From assembly GCA_964486055.1 (NCBI GenBank), contig CAZALE010000001.1, positions 186,001 through 250,000 of the forward strand: a stretch of 64,000 bases of DNA. The letters are read 5' to 3'. The stretch comes from J014 sp964486055 (GTDB taxonomy: Bacteria; Acidobacteriota; Blastocatellia; Pyrinomonadales; Pyrinomonadaceae). A program made the translations under genes and the position numbers. Positions 1-7,305 of the stretch are shown here, piece after piece. Under the pieces are notes generated by a model. That model was not told the origin of the DNA. It did not search any database and saw only the letters and a program-made list of their open reading frames with translations. How positions within the stretch are numbered: position 1 is the first letter of the stretch; the number at the start of each line of letters is the position of its first letter.

Positions 1-783
1 ATTGGGATTTACGGAAATACCTAAGTTTGCGGGCAATGTCCATGGAGTTGTCGTCCAAATAACGAGAAAAATGTTTTTGCCTGCTAATCTTTCATCGATT
101 AGTTTAGGATCGGAGAGCAGAGGAAATTTTACATAAATCGAGGGACTCGTAATTTCCTTGTATTCTACCTCAGCTTCTGCCAAAGCGGTCTGATCATAGA
201 CATCCCAATAAACTGGTCTTAATCCTCTGTAGACGAATCCTCTCTCGACGAATTTTCCGAAGAGCCGTGCTGTCTCGGCTTCATATTCAGCAGACATTGT
301 CAGATAAGGATTTTCCCACTCACCTAGAACGCCGAGTCTCTGAAAATCTCGGGTTTGGTTTGACATTGCAGTCGAGGCGTGATTACGACAAATTCTTCTG
401 AATTCATCGGATGAGATCTGTGATTTATCTCTACCTGATTCTTTCAGTTTTCTCTCTACATAATTTTCAATTGGTAAACCATGGCAATCATAGCCCGGGA
501 CAAATGGAGCCTGAAAACCCATCATGGTTCTCGATTTGACCACGAAATCTTTTAGAATCTTATTTAATGCAGTGCCGATATGTATGTCCGCATTCGCGTA
601 AGGTGGGCCATCGTGAAGTATGAACTTTGGCGCATTTTTACGGCTCTCAAGAATTTTTTCGTAGAGCTTCATTTCTTTCCACTTCTGTAGACGCAATGGT
701 TCCGATTGGCTTAAATTTGCCTTCTGAGAGAAGTTGGTCTTCGGAAGGTTTACAGTTTTTTTTAGGTCCAATTTAGCTTCCAT
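1..783 (-). CDS. ileS: Isoleucyl-tRNA synthetase, N-terminal part (cut by window edge)
   Basis: Charges tRNA-Ile with isoleucine in the cytoplasm. Only the first 261 codons are inside the window; the gene runs off the left edge, and no stop is seen. The class I signature is visible at residues 60-71 as PPYANADIHIGT, the HIGH motif with Thr in place of the final His. It is followed by NKILKDFVVKSR and the YDCHGLP block. The start of the editing domain (IWTTTPWTLPANL) lies close to the edge. The ATG at 783 gives the usual short N-terminal lead. The gene lies downstream of the fused E1 gene on the same strand, separated by about 136 bases. Identification is firm; full length cannot be judged. 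Confidence 0.95.
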   Translation of the reverse strand, partial: MEAKLDLKKTVNLPKTNFSQKANLSQSEPLRLQKWKEMKLYEKILESRKNAPKFILHDGPPYANADIHIGTALNKILKDFVVKSRTMMGFQAPFVPGYDCHGLPIENYVERKLKESGRDKSQISSDEFRRICRNHASTAMSNQTRDFQRLGVLGEWENPYLTMSAEYEAETARLFGKFVERGFVYRGLRPVYWDVYDQTALAEAEVEYKEITSPSIYVKFPLLSDPKLIDERLAGKNIFLVIWTTTPWTLPANLGISVNPN

Positions 784-919
784 AAGTAAGATTTTCGAAC
801 TTTTATGAGATTTTGATAAGCATCAAAAAACGACTATAAAAAACTGAAAATTCAGATTTTCAGTGAATAAAAGACAAACAATAAACGGGCGGGCAGTGTG
901 GAATCTAGCCCGCCAATTT

Positions 920-3094
920 TTAGTATTTAATTATCTCCAAGACGGCTTGCTCTACATCTTCAATTTGAGGCAGAATGAAATCCTCTACTTGCGGGGCATA
1001 GGCCACGAATGTGTCTGTTGCTGCCACGCGTTTTACTGGTGCGTCGAGCCATTCAAACAATTCATCTGCTATTCTTGCTGCTATCTCCGCCCCGTAGCCA
1101 AAAGACAGTGAATCCTCATGAGCTATGATGACTCTTGAGGTTTTTTTCACAGATTCGGCTATACGTTCCCAATCATAAGGCACGAGTGAACGTAAATCTA
1201 TCACCTCGACTGAAATATTTTCCTTTTCCAATCTTTTAGCGGCTTCTAAGCTCTTTTGCACAAGTGCACCAAACGTTACGATCGTAACATCGGTTCCTTC
1301 ACGCACTGTCTTAGCTTTGCCAAACGGTATCATGAAGTCCCTGCCGGGATATTGAGACTTGTTATAAACTTGCCTGTATAAATGTTTATGTTCGAGAAAT
1401 AGGACTGGATCGTCGCACCTAATTGCGGTTCTCAGGAGTCCATTTGCATCCAGAGCATTTGAAGGATAGGCAATCAATAAGCCTGGGGTATGTGCAAAGA
1501 GTGTAGTACCGGATTGTGAGTGATATACAGCCCCACCCTTTAAATATCCGCCTACTGGTACCCTTATGACAACAGGACATTTCCATTCCCCATCACTACG
1601 CCAACGCATTACTGCTAGTTCGTTACGTATCTGATGAAAGGCTGGAAATATATAATCAAAGAATTGAATCTCGACAACTGGTTTCAGACCTCTAGTAGCC
1701 ATGCCGATTGCTCTACCGACTATATTTGCCTCTGCAAGCGGAGAGTTGAAGACGCGCGCAGAGCCGAATCTTCTCTGAAGATTCGCGGTTACCTTGAAGA
1801 CTCCTCCTTTTCCTTTTACTCTGTCAAGGTATTGTTCGCGTGAGCAATCTGCTACATCCTCACCAAACACTATTATGCGAACGTCTCTTTCCATCTCCTC
1901 GTGAAGGCAACGATTTATTAGGTCTACCATCGTGCCCGGTGTTCCAGATAATTCTGCACCTTCTTCAGTGTCAAAGTCTTTCGATGTTGGATCTACCTCT
2001 GGAGAAAAAACGTTTCTTAGCGCACTTTCCGGTGGAGGTTGTGGTGTATTCAATGCTATTTCTGCAGCTTCATTAACCGCGCGATCTACTTCTTGACGAA
2101 TCTTCTCTAGATCCTCAGCTGTGGCTAATCCTTCATTTATTAGAAACTCAGCATAAGTTTTTAATGGATCGATGGAGGCTTCTAGCTGTCTTTCTTCGTC
2201 TGGTCGATACAGCCTTTCATCATCAGAAAGGGAATGAGAGTAAGGGCGAATCACTCTTGCGTGTATCAAGGCAGCTCCGCGCCTGGCTCTCGTAAACTCA
2301 ACCGCTCGTTTGAATGCTTCATAGCTTTCGAGAGGTTTAGTGCCATCGCATTTTTGGATTAGAAGATTTGGGAATCCTTGGACTAATCTGGAGATATCTC
2401 CTCCTGCTGTTTGCACTTCGACAGGTACGCTAATCGCGTAACCATTATCCTCAATTAGGAAGATCACTGGTAACTTTAGATTACAGGCTGTATTCAGTGC
2501 TTCCCAGAACTCGCCCTCTGAAGTTGTGCCATCGCCTAAAGATACATATACGACTTCATCACCTTTAAACCCTTTGACTTTGTCTTGTAATTCTTTTACG
2601 AGTGAAGCGCGATAACTTGCTTCAGCGGCACCTACGGCTTGTAGTGCTTGTGTGCCAGTAGGTGACGATTGAGATGGAACGTTAAGTTTAACACTACCCC
2701 AGTGGGATGGCATTTGCCTTCCGTGTGAGTTAGGGTCTTTCTCCGCTCCTACTGAAGAATAAAACATCTCGAGTGGAGTCATGCCAAGTTGTAGCATCAA
2801 CGCACGATCCCGATAATAGGGATAAAACCAATCATAACCAGCTCTCAATGCTAGACCTGCAGCAACAGTGACAGCCTCGTGTCCGGCGCCTGAAATCTGG
2901 AAAAATACTTTGTTCTGGCTTTTTAACTGAATCTCCTTATCGTCAATACGACGCGATAAGTACATGGTGCGATAGATCCCAACCAATGTCTTAGGATCTA
3001 AACCGCAATATTTCTCTTGTGTTGATTTGTTTGAAACTGCTTTTCTATTATTACGACTATTTGTCACTTTAAGCTTCTTAGATGCCGTTGCCAT
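920..3094 (-). CDS. Fused E1 alpha/beta of a branched-chain-type 2-oxoacid dehydrogenase
   Basis: ThDP-dependent E1 component, 724 aa, that decarboxylates a 2-oxoacid and passes the acyl group to lipoyl-E2. The alpha half spans roughly residues 30-350. It has GRQMPSHWGS near 125-134, as in branched-chain E1 alpha, the ThDP/Mg motif from GDG at 187 to Asn near 217, and a phospho-loop-like YSHSLSDDERLYR near 285-297. The beta half (about 388-724) carries the transketolase core with a GGVFKVT block near 430. The two chains are joined by a Pro/Thr-rich linker of about 40 residues, whereas in most bacteria they are separate genes. No E2 or E3 gene is adjacent. Pyruvate cannot be excluded as substrate. 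Confidence 0.9.
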   Translation of the reverse strand: MATASKKLKVTNSRNNRKAVSNKSTQEKYCGLDPKTLVGIYRTMYLSRRIDDKEIQLKSQNKVFFQISGAGHEAVTVAAGLALRAGYDWFYPYYRDRALMLQLGMTPLEMFYSSVGAEKDPNSHGRQMPSHWGSVKLNVPSQSSPTGTQALQAVGAAEASYRASLVKELQDKVKGFKGDEVVYVSLGDGTTSEGEFWEALNTACNLKLPVIFLIEDNGYAISVPVEVQTAGGDISRLVQGFPNLLIQKCDGTKPLESYEAFKRAVEFTRARRGAALIHARVIRPYSHSLSDDERLYRPDEERQLEASIDPLKTYAEFLINEGLATAEDLEKIRQEVDRAVNEAAEIALNTPQPPPESALRNVFSPEVDPTSKDFDTEEGAELSGTPGTMVDLINRCLHEEMERDVRIIVFGEDVADCSREQYLDRVKGKGGVFKVTANLQRRFGSARVFNSPLAEANIVGRAIGMATRGLKPVVEIQFFDYIFPAFHQIRNELAVMRWRSDGEWKCPVVIRVPVGGYLKGGAVYHSQSGTTLFAHTPGLLIAYPSNALDANGLLRTAIRCDDPVLFLEHKHLYRQVYNKSQYPGRDFMIPFGKAKTVREGTDVTIVTFGALVQKSLEAAKRLEKENISVEVIDLRSLVPYDWERIAESVKKTSRVIIAHEDSLSFGYGAEIAARIADELFEWLDAPVKRVAATDTFVAYAPQVEDFILPQIEDVEQAVLEIIKY

Positions 3095-3136
3095 CTTTAG
3101 ATAATTCCTATTTTTTTAAAAATTCGGACGTGAAAA

Positions 3137-3166
3137 ATTATAACTTTTCCGTCCTGGTTTTCACAA
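3137..3166 (-). promoter_or_regulatory. Sigma-70-type promoter of the fused E1 gene
   Basis: Read on the minus strand, TTGTGA (3161-3166) and a perfect TATAAT (3137-3142) are separated by 18 bases, about 43 bases before the E1 start. The -10 sits inside an imperfect inverted repeat (GGACGTGAAAA paired with TTTTCCGTCC), so a repressor could bind there. That last point is inference. Confidence 0.55.
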
Positions 3167-3262
3167 ATTCATTTGTCAGGTCAATGGCTTGCATGCCTTC
3201 TAGGCTGATTGTAAACTTTCGATGTGGTTAGAAATAAAACATAGGAGGTGATTGATGCGAGT

Positions 3263-3814
3263 ATGAGAGAGGTACTCATAATTGCACTAATAATCTTGTT
3301 TGGAAACAGCTTTGCTCTATACGCTCAGAGCAACACAGCCACTAAAAGCCTCAAGGGCAATGATCCCAAGCAAGAAATAAAAGCTGTTTTCGATCGATTG
3401 GTAGAGGGGATCAGACAACTCGATGCTGAGAAGGTCATGAGTGTTTACGAAAAAAGTAACAACATATTGTTTTTCAATAATAACGGCACGGTCACCATTG
3501 GCTGGGATAACATGCTTCAGAATCGCAAGTCTCTTTATGCAAAAACTAAGAACGTAACGCTGGAAATAACCGGACTGAGAATTGAGATGTTAAGCCCTCA
3601 ATCAGCTTATCTTACCTGCAAATGGAAGCAGACGCAGGAGTTTGATGGAAAGTTGGAGTCTGCATCGGGTAGAATGACATTGATATTCCGGCGAATAGGT
3701 AAGGAATGGAAAGCCGTTCATTTGCACACATCTCCGGACAATCCAGATTTAAGTAGGCCGGTTTTCCCTTCGGAGCGGCAAACTACTCAGGAGAAAAAGA
3801 ACATTAACAATTAG
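3263..3814 (+). CDS. Secreted SnoaL/DUF4440-like protein
   Basis: Predicted exported protein of 183 aa with a signal peptide ending near YAQS. The mature part resembles the NTF2-like/DUF4440 fold: an initial helix with IKAVFDRLVEGIRQLDAEKVMSVY, a strand with GTVTIGWDNM, and a terminal RIGKEWKAVHLHTS strand typical of the family. The fold often binds small hydrophobic ligands, but no catalytic residues are evident and the function is unknown. I chose the ATG at 3263 because a strong Shine-Dalgarno (aggaggtg, 3243-3250) lies 12 bases upstream; a GTG at 3248 lies inside it. A second protein of this fold is encoded near 62.4 kb. It appears monocistronic. Confidence 0.75.
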   Translation: MREVLIIALIILFGNSFALYAQSNTATKSLKGNDPKQEIKAVFDRLVEGIRQLDAEKVMSVYEKSNNILFFNNNGTVTIGWDNMLQNRKSLYAKTKNVTLEITGLRIEMLSPQSAYLTCKWKQTQEFDGKLESASGRMTLIFRRIGKEWKAVHLHTSPDNPDLSRPVFPSERQTTQEKKNINN

Positions 3815-4215
3815 GGAAATCAGGATCCAAAAGTTTCACAGCCGGACGCTTAAACCTTATTTTATTATTCAGAGTATCCCGAGTCATTTATTGATTACGA
3901 TGAGGCGTATGACGGTGTGCGATTTAGCTTAGACTGTAGTTTGACGATGGATAAAAGCCTCTGCATCATTAAACTCCAGTCTTCATTTACAAAACTGCAG
4001 AACTTTGCACTGGAAAGCATTAGGATTCTGCGTCTCTCAATAATGCTTGATGTAGTTGGAGAGGTCCATGTTGAGTCGGGCTGCTCATGTTATTTTTTTT
4101 TGGGTGTCAAAGTGATCTTTTTGTTATCTCTCATTGCAATTTATTGGTTCGAGCTTACTCGGTGAGTCGATGTTATCTGTGTTCATAATCGAGCGACTAT
4201 ACTCAAAATCGATCA
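3815..4215. other. Intergenic region without a supported gene
   Basis: About 400 bases between two convergent genes. An 82-codon open frame (3917-4165, plus) exists but has no Shine-Dalgarno, no recognisable motif and ordinary low-complexity composition, so I do not call it. No tRNA, terminator with a T-run or repeat array was seen. Confidence 0.5.
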
Positions 4216-5097
4216 TTAGTTTATCGCCTCTTGCCTTGTTAAGATGACAAAATCTCCCAAATTCAGATGTTTTGATGGATCAAATGTCAAGGAATTCTCA
4301 CGTCTGATCGTGATCACTATGAATCTAGCCTTGGGTGAATAGCTCTTTAGATGTTCTGGAATACCGAGACCTTCTTCGGAGTGAAAAGCTCCGTTTACAT
4401 GTATGATCAGAGGATTTTTCACTCTGCTAAGTGATTCAGAAATAGAAAATGCCATTGTAGCATCCCACAACGATTGAGCCTCTAATAATTTTCTCTGGTT
4501 ATCCTCCTGATGAGTCGAATCGCCTCCAGAATTCATAAGTTTAATAAATTTGTTTGCGTAACGAGCAGAAGCATCAGCATATGGTAGGGGAGCTATCCAT
4601 CTTTTGGCTTCGTCTGAGAGCAAATTTAGGGAATTCTTGCCTTTACGTGAAACTAAGTTCACATAACGTCGAGGAGCGTTAGCTGCAACTACGTCTAGAC
4701 CGTTGGCTTTAGCAAATTCCACTAAAGGGGAGTAATCCGTTTTATAGTTATTCCAGGCTCTAGAACTACTCAGAAAATGTGTTTCTGTTATCAGGTCTTT
4801 TAGATATTCGTTCAATATTACTTGAACATCCCGCTCGAACATCTCAAGTGATAGGACCACAGACCTATTAGTTGCATATTTCTTAAACGCAGATTTTAAT
4901 ATTTCTAACTGCAGCTGATGAGCGACTTTATCGTCATGCTGCTCCCCGATAAAAACGACATCTACGGATTGCATGTATGCTAGGATGTCCTCTAATTGTC
5001 TAGGTGATCCATTAGAATCAAAAATTTTGTATTTTTCTTGGTTTTCTTGTCCAAAAACAGTAATGGCCGTTAAGAAAAGAATTAGTAAAAGCCTCAT
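4216..5097 (-). CDS. ChaN-family (PF04187-like) exported protein
   Basis: 293 aa, with an N-terminal signal sequence of about 17 residues ending FGQ. Two hallmark blocks of the ChaN/DUF399 family are visible: VVFIGEQHDD at 48-56 and LSLEMFERD at 82-90. A HVNGAFHSEEGLG block follows in the last quarter. Campylobacter ChaN is an outer-membrane lipoprotein that binds cofacial haem and takes part in iron uptake. Here there is no lipobox cysteine, so the protein may be periplasmic. Haem binding is inferred from the family. No TonB system gene is adjacent. It is convergent with the upstream secreted protein. Confidence 0.8.
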   Translation of the reverse strand: MRLLLILFLTAITVFGQENQEKYKIFDSNGSPRQLEDILAYMQSVDVVFIGEQHDDKVAHQLQLEILKSAFKKYATNRSVVLSLEMFERDVQVILNEYLKDLITETHFLSSSRAWNNYKTDYSPLVEFAKANGLDVVAANAPRRYVNLVSRKGKNSLNLLSDEAKRWIAPLPYADASARYANKFIKLMNSGGDSTHQEDNQRKLLEAQSLWDATMAFSISESLSRVKNPLIIHVNGAFHSEEGLGIPEHLKSYSPKARFIVITIRRENSLTFDPSKHLNLGDFVILTRQEAIN

Positions 5098-5203
5098 AAG
5101 TTTCAGGATATATTAACAGTGGATTAATTGTAAAAATGCCTCAAGGGATTGATTAAGTGGGCTTGATTTTTGTTATTTTATACACTAGTTTTTGTTTAGA
5201 ACT

Positions 5204-5869
5204 ATGGACACCCAAAGTTATGTTGAGGAGCTAATCAAGCGTTTCAAGAAAGCATATCCTAATGTTAAGTGTGCACTAAATCACTCTAACCCGTTTGAGC
5301 TTTTAATAGCTACGATTCTATCTGCGCAGTGCACTGACGAGAGGGTTAACATCGTTACTTCGAATTTATTTAAAAAATATCGCACTCCGGCAGACTATCT
5401 AAAGGTTTCACATGATGAATTAGCTAACGACATAAAAAGTGTCAGCTTTTTTAACAATAAGGCTCGCAATATCCAAAAAACTGCTAAGAAGTTAATCGAT
5501 AATTTTGGTGGTGAGGTACCTCGTACAATGGATGAACTTCTCACACTTGATGGAGTGGCGAGAAAAACTGCCAACGTCGTTTTAGGAGACGCATTCGGCA
5601 TAGCAGAGGGAATTGTTGTTGACACCCATGTAGCTCGTTTAGCACAAAGGCTGGGTCTTAGTAAAAATAAGACACCTGAGAAAATAGAAAAAGACCTGAT
5701 GCAGATAGTCCCTAGACAATATTGGATTTTGTTTTCTCATTGGCTGATCAATCATGGTCGCAAGATTTGTAATGCGAGAAAGCCAAAATGTGAGGAATGT
5801 TTCTTGAATGACATATGTCCATATTACAAACAATACGTAGCAGATGCTACTAATGATGCTCTCAGGTAA
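5204..5869 (+). CDS. nth: Endonuclease III
   Basis: Bifunctional base-excision-repair DNA glycosylase/AP lyase that removes oxidised pyrimidines. With the ATG at 5204 the protein has 221 aa, close to the family norm of about 211. The helix-hairpin-helix LDGVARKTANVV lies at 115-126 and contains the Schiff-base lysine K121. The catalytic Asp is D140 in VVDTHVAR. The [4Fe-4S] ligands C189, C196, C199 and C205 form the classical C-X6-C-X2-C-X5-C cluster. A TTG at 5192 in the same frame is a weaker start. The gene is monocistronic or heads the plus-strand run. Confidence 0.97.
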   Translation: MDTQSYVEELIKRFKKAYPNVKCALNHSNPFELLIATILSAQCTDERVNIVTSNLFKKYRTPADYLKVSHDELANDIKSVSFFNNKARNIQKTAKKLIDNFGGEVPRTMDELLTLDGVARKTANVVLGDAFGIAEGIVVDTHVARLAQRLGLSKNKTPEKIEKDLMQIVPRQYWILFSHWLINHGRKICNARKPKCEECFLNDICPYYKQYVADATNDALR

Positions 5870-5984
5870 AAACACTTTCATGTTTTGGTGAAGAATTGAA
5901 AGCTCCTTACTTTACATCAAGAAGGTGATTAATATAAGCTGTCATAGTTCCTTGATATTTCTGAAATTATGAGGAGAGTATAAA

Positions 5985-6317
5985 ATGCAACCAGAGTATA
6001 GAGGTCCTGGAAGTCCGAATTCACCTGATTACTGGAAATCGCAAGGTGCAGATAAGAAAATTCTGGCCGGCATCCTAGGCATAGTAGTTGGAGGACTCGG
6101 CGTTCACAAGTTCATTCTTGGATACAAAAATGAAGGGATAATTTTAGCCGCAGCGTGGACGGTGAGCCTTGTTCTAGGTATTATAACATGTGGTTTGCTG
6201 TCGCCTTTAATAATAATTCCCAGCTTAATCGGTTTAATCGAAGGAATCATTTATTTGACCAAGTCTGATGAGGAGTTTGTGAGAACTTACATATACAATA
6301 AAAAGCCTTGGTTTTAA
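5985..6317 (+). CDS. TM2-domain membrane protein
   Basis: 110 aa with a good Shine-Dalgarno (gaggag, about 9 bases before the ATG). Residues 20-60 form the TM2 signature: a charged start DKKILAGILGIVVGGLGVHK, then FILGYKNEGI between two hydrophobic hairpin helices, followed by a third hydrophobic segment. TM2 proteins are small inner-membrane proteins of unknown function in bacteria. No enzymatic motif is present. It lies upstream of sua5 on the same strand, 39 bases away, so co-transcription is possible. Confidence 0.85.
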   Translation: MQPEYRGPGSPNSPDYWKSQGADKKILAGILGIVVGGLGVHKFILGYKNEGIILAAAWTVSLVLGIITCGLLSPLIIIPSLIGLIEGIIYLTKSDEEFVRTYIYNKKPWF

Positions 6318-6356
6318 GTTGATAAAGCTAGCTGAAGTTCATAGACTTTAGGCTAG

Positions 6357-7301
6357 ATGGACACGCTCTTAACAACGTCGCCCAAAGAAGCCTCTGAAGT
6401 CATAAAAAATGGTGGAGTAGTGGCTTTTCCAACGGAGACTGTTTATGGGCTAGGAGCAGATGTCTTTAACGAATGCGCGATAAAAAAGATTTTTGAGGCA
6501 AAAAATCGTCCTGCTGATAATCCGCTGATCGTGCATATTAGCTCAATAGAGCAAGTTCAACTCTTAGCCAAAGAGGTTACTCATTCTGCAAAACTACTCA
6601 TTGAAAAGTTTTTTCCTGGTCCATTGACAGTGGTTTTACCCAAGGCCGATGCGGTTCCGTTTTTAGTTTCCGCTGGATTGGATACGGTTGGAATTAGGAT
6701 GCCACGACATCCTATTGCTCAAGAATTTTTGACCTTATGCGAAACTCCAGTTTGTGCGCCGTCAGCCAATCTTTCAGGAAGGCCATCGCCTACCGATTGG
6801 AAGGCAGTCTATGAAGATTTAAACGGCAGAATTGATTGCATTCTTCAGGGAGACGTTACGGAGATTGGTTTGGAATCGACTGTGGTAGATTGCACCTCGT
6901 CGGACCCGATTTTGTTGAGGTTAGGTGCAATCTCATTCGAAGAATTGAGAGAAGTAATCCCTTGTTTGCGAACATATAAACCACTCGAGGGCGGGCCTGT
7001 CCGAAGTCCTGGTCTAAGGCATAAACACTACGCTCCAATGGCTTCAGTTTTTATCGTCAGTGATCCGAGACAAATTGAAGAGCAGCTCGAACCAATCGCT
7101 TACATTGGCCTACATGAGCCCGTTGGAGATTTCCACGTAAAAAAAATATGTAGTTCTGTTCAGGAGTATGCTCATGAGCTATATGCATTTTTTCGTCAGT
7201 GCGACAGATTAGGCATAAGGAAAATATTTTGTGAAAAAGTATCAGACGCAGGGATTGGGGCTGCATTGATGGACAGATTAAAGCGTGCTTCTGAAAAGTA
7301 A
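6357..7301 (+). CDS. tsaC: Threonylcarbamoyl-AMP synthase, Sua5 type
   Basis: Makes L-threonylcarbamoyladenylate from Thr, bicarbonate and ATP, the first step of the t6A37 tRNA modification. The 314-aa length and layout match the two-domain Sua5 form. A YrdC domain (about 1-195) carries VVAFPTETVYGLGAD at 21-35, the KNRP nucleotide-binding motif at 49-52 and CAPSANLSGRPSPT. A C-terminal Sua5 domain follows after the linker PVRSPGLRHKHYAP. The partner genes tsaB/D/E are not in the window. The stop is four bases before the ATG of the Rad50-like gene, so the two are probably co-transcribed. Confidence 0.93.
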   Translation: MDTLLTTSPKEASEVIKNGGVVAFPTETVYGLGADVFNECAIKKIFEAKNRPADNPLIVHISSIEQVQLLAKEVTHSAKLLIEKFFPGPLTVVLPKADAVPFLVSAGLDTVGIRMPRHPIAQEFLTLCETPVCAPSANLSGRPSPTDWKAVYEDLNGRIDCILQGDVTEIGLESTVVDCTSSDPILLRLGAISFEELREVIPCLRTYKPLEGGPVRSPGLRHKHYAPMASVFIVSDPRQIEEQLEPIAYIGLHEPVGDFHVKKICSSVQEYAHELYAFFRQCDRLGIRKIFCEKVSDAGIGAALMDRLKRASEK

Positions 7302-7305
7302 GCTT

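Noticed and set aside
863..1111. Open frame opposite the 3' end of the fused E1 gene
   Set aside because: Fully antisense to a well supported gene; a shadow frame.
3917..4165. 82-codon open frame, plus strand, between the SnoaL-like and ChaN-like genes
   Set aside because: No ribosome-binding site, no recognisable motif and AT-rich random-like composition; left as intergenic.
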